Assembly (NCBI RefSeq): GCF_030362935.1
Contig: NZ_JAUCDY010000007.1
Span: 1 to 64,000, forward strand
Length of the DNA: 64,000 nt
Direction: 5' to 3'
From: Thiopseudomonas acetoxidans
GTDB taxonomy: Bacteria > Pseudomonadota > Gammaproteobacteria > Pseudomonadales > Pseudomonadaceae
This document shows positions 61,997-64,000 of the stretch, in pieces. Both the position numbers and the translations under genes were made by a program. Under the pieces are notes generated by a model, which was not told the origin of the DNA, did not search any database, and was given only the letters and a program-made list of their open reading frames with translations. Position 1 is the stretch's first letter. The number at the start of each line of letters is the position of its first letter.

Positions 61997-62194
61997 TTAT
62001 TTTTTACGTAATTCTGTTACTTGCTCACCTTGAATGCCCCAGTTATCCGTATTGACCTCATCGATCACTACCACTGTAGTCGCTGGATTTTTATTAAGTA
62101 CTTTTTGTAGTAACTCGGTTGCACCTTTAATGAGTGCTGCTTTTTGTTCTTTGGTGACACCTTCGTCGGTGATTTTAATATTTACATACGGCAT
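61997..62194 (-). CDS. 4-oxalocrotonate tautomerase-family enzyme
   Basis: A 65-residue tautomerase of the DmpI type. The catalytic proline is Pro2, exposed after the Met is removed (MPYVNIKITDEG). KAALIKGATELLQKVL and TTVVVIDEVNTDNWG are family-typical; the Arg of the active site is replaced or shifted here, so activity on 4-oxalocrotonate is unproven. It is isolated from any aromatic-degradation gene. It lies 19 bases from the GGDEF remnant. Confidence 0.87.
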   Translation of the reverse strand: MPYVNIKITDEGVTKEQKAALIKGATELLQKVLNKNPATTVVVIDEVNTDNWGIQGEQVTELRKK

Positions 62195-62213
62195 GGTTTT
62201 TTATCCCCTAAAG

Positions 62214-62399
62214 CTATGCGCTACAAAATCTGTTGCGCCCTGACTGCTTGGCAGCATACAGCGCCTTGTCTGCTGCTTGCAACAAGGCTTGTTTATCCAT
62301 AGTTAGGGTTGGTATCAGCGTAGCAATGCCAATGCTGACAGTAACCCTGCTAGAAACAGTTGATTTCTCATGTGCAATACCGATGGGCAACTGCATCAC
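62214..62399 (-). pseudogene. C-terminal remnant of a GGDEF diguanylate cyclase
   Basis: The 61 codons read RVTVSIGIATLIPTLTMDKQ then ALLQAADKALYAAKQSGRNRF, the end of a GGDEF domain, with no GGDEF motif, no start signal and no ribosome binding site. In the plus-one frame just upstream, AQRLSDAV (62370-62490 region) looks like the helix that would precede it, implying a 1-base frameshift. The rest of the domain is missing. Confidence 0.85.
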
Positions 62400-62429
62400 T
62401 TAGTCTCTGCGCAATATACAGCCCAGTAT

Positions 62430-62747
62430 TCAGATATGCATTGCTGTAATGATGACCGTAGAGCACCTGCACATCCCTACTGACGCCAACCAACAGCCCG
62501 CATCCATATGCAACTCTGCTGGGTTAACGGTATGCAGCGCAAGCATGCGGTGTTCGTTCTGTGGCACACCTCTTACCTGCTGCAAAGTCAGTAGTTCACT
62601 AGCTTTTAAATGCTGAGCATAAGCTGGTTGCAGCAAGCCGGACTCAACAACAAGACCTTCTTTATACTCGAATGCTTTCGGCAAAGCCTTGCAACCGTTT
62701 ACGCACAAATATGCCGCGCTCATCTTGGTGAATACATTGATGGACAA
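62430..62747 (-). pseudogene. Unrecognised 105-codon ORF, probably decayed
   Basis: An open frame starting MSINVFTKMSAAYLCV has no clear ribosome binding site and no family I recognise. Its later part, NPAELHMDA, seems to continue in another frame as GLLVGVSRDVQVLYGHHY, which leads into the GGDEF remnant. The stretch 62214-62747 may thus be one broken gene with two frameshifts and a deletion. This is inference. Confidence 0.45.
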
Positions 62748-62771
62748 GCAAACAATTAAGTAAATTAAATT

Positions 62772-63677
62772 TTAGTAGCATGTTTCAGCAATGTGCTCAA
62801 TATTCATTAATTGTCGTGCTGAAGAGAAGAAGCGTAACTGGCCTGTTAACGGATCAATAAAACGCAGGCTGCGGGCCAAAAGCTGTAAAGGTCGTTGGTA
62901 ATTGTCCTGCTGAGAGGTTGTTAGCTGCGGATAAAAATCATCGCCCACAATAGGCGCACCCAAACTGGCCAGGTGCACACGCAATTGATGCTTGCGTCCA
63001 GTAACAGGATAAAGTACGTAGTGCCAGTAGGTCGGCCCTTGCTTAAGCACTTCAATACGCGTTTGACTGTTAGGCACTCCATCCTCCTCACGCATTAAAA
63101 AGAAACATTCAGGGTCTGCCTGTAACTGACTTAAGTGAGTGTAGGGAAAGGTTAGCTGAGGCAAAGCGGGTGCAATAGCTTCGTAGGTTTTCTCTACCGC
63201 ATGCTCGCGAAACAGCCGCTGGTAAGCATCACGGTCTTGTGCGCGCTTAACCAGCAATAAAACGCCTGCAGTCAGCCGATCCAGCCGGTGCGCAGCGACC
63301 AGCTCCGGAATGTGCAAACGCCGTTGCAAACGCCGTAACACAGTTTGCTCAACATAATTGCCGACCGGTGCTGTAGCTAAAAAATGCGGTTTATCTACTA
63401 CCAGTAGATGTTCATCTTCAAACAAGACCTGCTCTTGGAAAGGTACTTCAGGCTCGGCTGATAGCTCACGAAAATAGTACACCGTAGCACCAGGAACAAA
63501 AGGTGCGTCCAGTGCTATAGGCTGATATAGCTCGTTAAGGATCTTTTGTTGCAGGAAACGCGTGCGCCACACTTCAGGTGCGATGTTGGAAAAGTGTTGG
63601 CATAGATAAGCCAACACCGTTGACCAGCCACCCGCAGGTAACCTTACACGACTTACCCCTAGTGGTTTGCTGGCCAT
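62772..63677 (-). CDS. RluA-family pseudouridine synthase
   Basis: A 301-residue synthase. The catalytic block AAHRLDRLTAGVLLLVKR (Asp near residue 131) is the RluA signature, and LLVVDKPHFLATAP near 92 and VTGRKHQLRVHLASLG near 228 are supporting motifs. The N-terminus differs from an S4 domain, so this is a stand-alone form. Its target RNA is not known. It lies 3 bases after the small gene upstream. Confidence 0.92.
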   Translation of the reverse strand: MASKPLGVSRVRLPAGGWSTVLAYLCQHFSNIAPEVWRTRFLQQKILNELYQPIALDAPFVPGATVYYFRELSAEPEVPFQEQVLFEDEHLLVVDKPHFLATAPVGNYVEQTVLRRLQRRLHIPELVAAHRLDRLTAGVLLLVKRAQDRDAYQRLFREHAVEKTYEAIAPALPQLTFPYTHLSQLQADPECFFLMREEDGVPNSQTRIEVLKQGPTYWHYVLYPVTGRKHQLRVHLASLGAPIVGDDFYPQLTTSQQDNYQRPLQLLARSLRFIDPLTGQLRFFSSARQLMNIEHIAETCY

Positions 63678-63680
63678 TAC

Positions 63681-63932
63681 TTAGTGCAGCGTATGATTCG
63701 TGGCGCCGGTCGATTCTTCATCACCTTCTTCAAAATCTTCGGCTACCAGCTGCCCTGCTGTTTGCAAGCCTGCATGAAACATAGACTTGGCCACGTCAAT
63801 GTACTTACCTTTCAGCAACTCACGCGCTTCCTTGGAAAACATCAGAGTAACCATAGGCGGCTCATCTTCTGAACGGCGCAAAATAATACGCCCATCGGGT
63901 AATTCAACAATTTCTAAAAATTCTTTTGACAT
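63681..63932 (-). CDS. Small conserved protein, unknown
   Basis: An 83-residue acidic protein starting at the ATG 63932; a longer start at 63956 is not preferred. It opens MSKEFLEIVELPDGRIILRR and ends in an acidic GDEESTG-rich tail. I know similar small proteins from pseudomonads but no function. It is probably co-transcribed with the RluA-type gene, 3 bases apart. Confidence 0.75.
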   Translation of the reverse strand: MSKEFLEIVELPDGRIILRRSEDEPPMVTLMFSKEARELLKGKYIDVAKSMFHAGLQTAGQLVAEDFEEGDEESTGATNHTLH

Positions 63933-64000
63933 AAACTTCCAATCTAAGACATTCACTCGACTGCCATTGCGGCCTAACGCTCGTAAAAGGAGTGGTATTG

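Noticed and set aside
61845..62033. 62-codon open frame upstream of the tautomerase
   Set aside because: No ribosome binding site, no family, and overlap with the tautomerase 3' end; it is likely chance.

Overview
The window reads as chromosomal core DNA of a gammaproteobacterium close to Pseudomonas. The evidence is gene order. Several blocks match the pseudomonad order as I remember it: tRNA-Arg/tRNA-Ser/csrA/lysC/alaS; cysG-serS-crcB-rarA-lolA-ftsK facing aat-ate-infA, then clpA-clpS-cspD; fliEFGHIJ; tRNA-Val-thrS-infC-rpmI-rplT-pheS-pheT-ihfA-merR; and tesA-ybbA-ybbP. Base composition looks moderate by eye, around or slightly below half GC, which is low for Pseudomonas proper. A small-genome relative such as the Thiopseudomonas group is possible but cannot be settled from this sequence. 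I see no prophage, CRISPR array, plasmid gene or complete IS element.

Layout. 1-6160 (minus): two tRNAs, csrA, lysC, alaS, a small gene and an acetylornithine-type aminotransferase. The arginine succinyltransferase genes I would expect beside it are absent. 6262-13889 (minus): sirohaem synthase, serS, fluoride channel, rarA, lolA, ftsK. 14160-19144: aat, ate and infA on plus, then clpA and clpS on minus, then cspD on plus. 19438-23491 (plus): a membrane nucleotide cyclase that looks 5'-truncated, and a GAF-GAF-HD-GYP protein. 23495-30053 (minus): azlDC, an unknown secreted protein, a 140-bp MITE, a dihydroorotate-dehydrogenase-like gene and nifJ. 30359-31927 (plus): efp and its modifying enzyme epmA. 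31924-40862 (minus): ycjF, ycjX, a tag-like glycosylase and the flagellar basal-body/export genes fliJIHGFE. 41068-45177 (minus): yadGH exporter, a lipoprotein, a TetR regulator and an unknown membrane-anchored protein. 45283-54397 (minus): the translation cluster, interrupted by a plus-strand zntB-like gene. 54477-63932: L,D-transpeptidase, tesA, ybbAB, an HDOD protein, a universal stress protein, small genes, remains of a GGDEF gene and a pseudouridine synthase.

Themes. Much of the window serves translation: four aminoacyl-tRNA synthetases (counting PheST once), three initiation and elongation factors, two ribosomal proteins, three tRNAs and the N-degron enzymes Aat, Ate, ClpS and ClpA. A second theme is signalling and motility: cyclase, HD-GYP, HDOD, GGDEF remnant and the fli operon.

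The most interesting signal is at fliE. A consensus sigma-54 promoter is overlapped by one arm of a perfect 12-bp inverted repeat whose other arm contains the fliE start codon. Read-through mRNA could fold over the fliE ribosome binding site, while mRNA started at the sigma-54 promoter would lack the blocking arm. Other points to check are the MITE with a 4-bp target duplication placed at a stop codon, the truncated CHASE2 cyclase, the lysine-type EF-P beside epmA in a pseudomonad-like genome, and a terminator-like hairpin in the infA leader.
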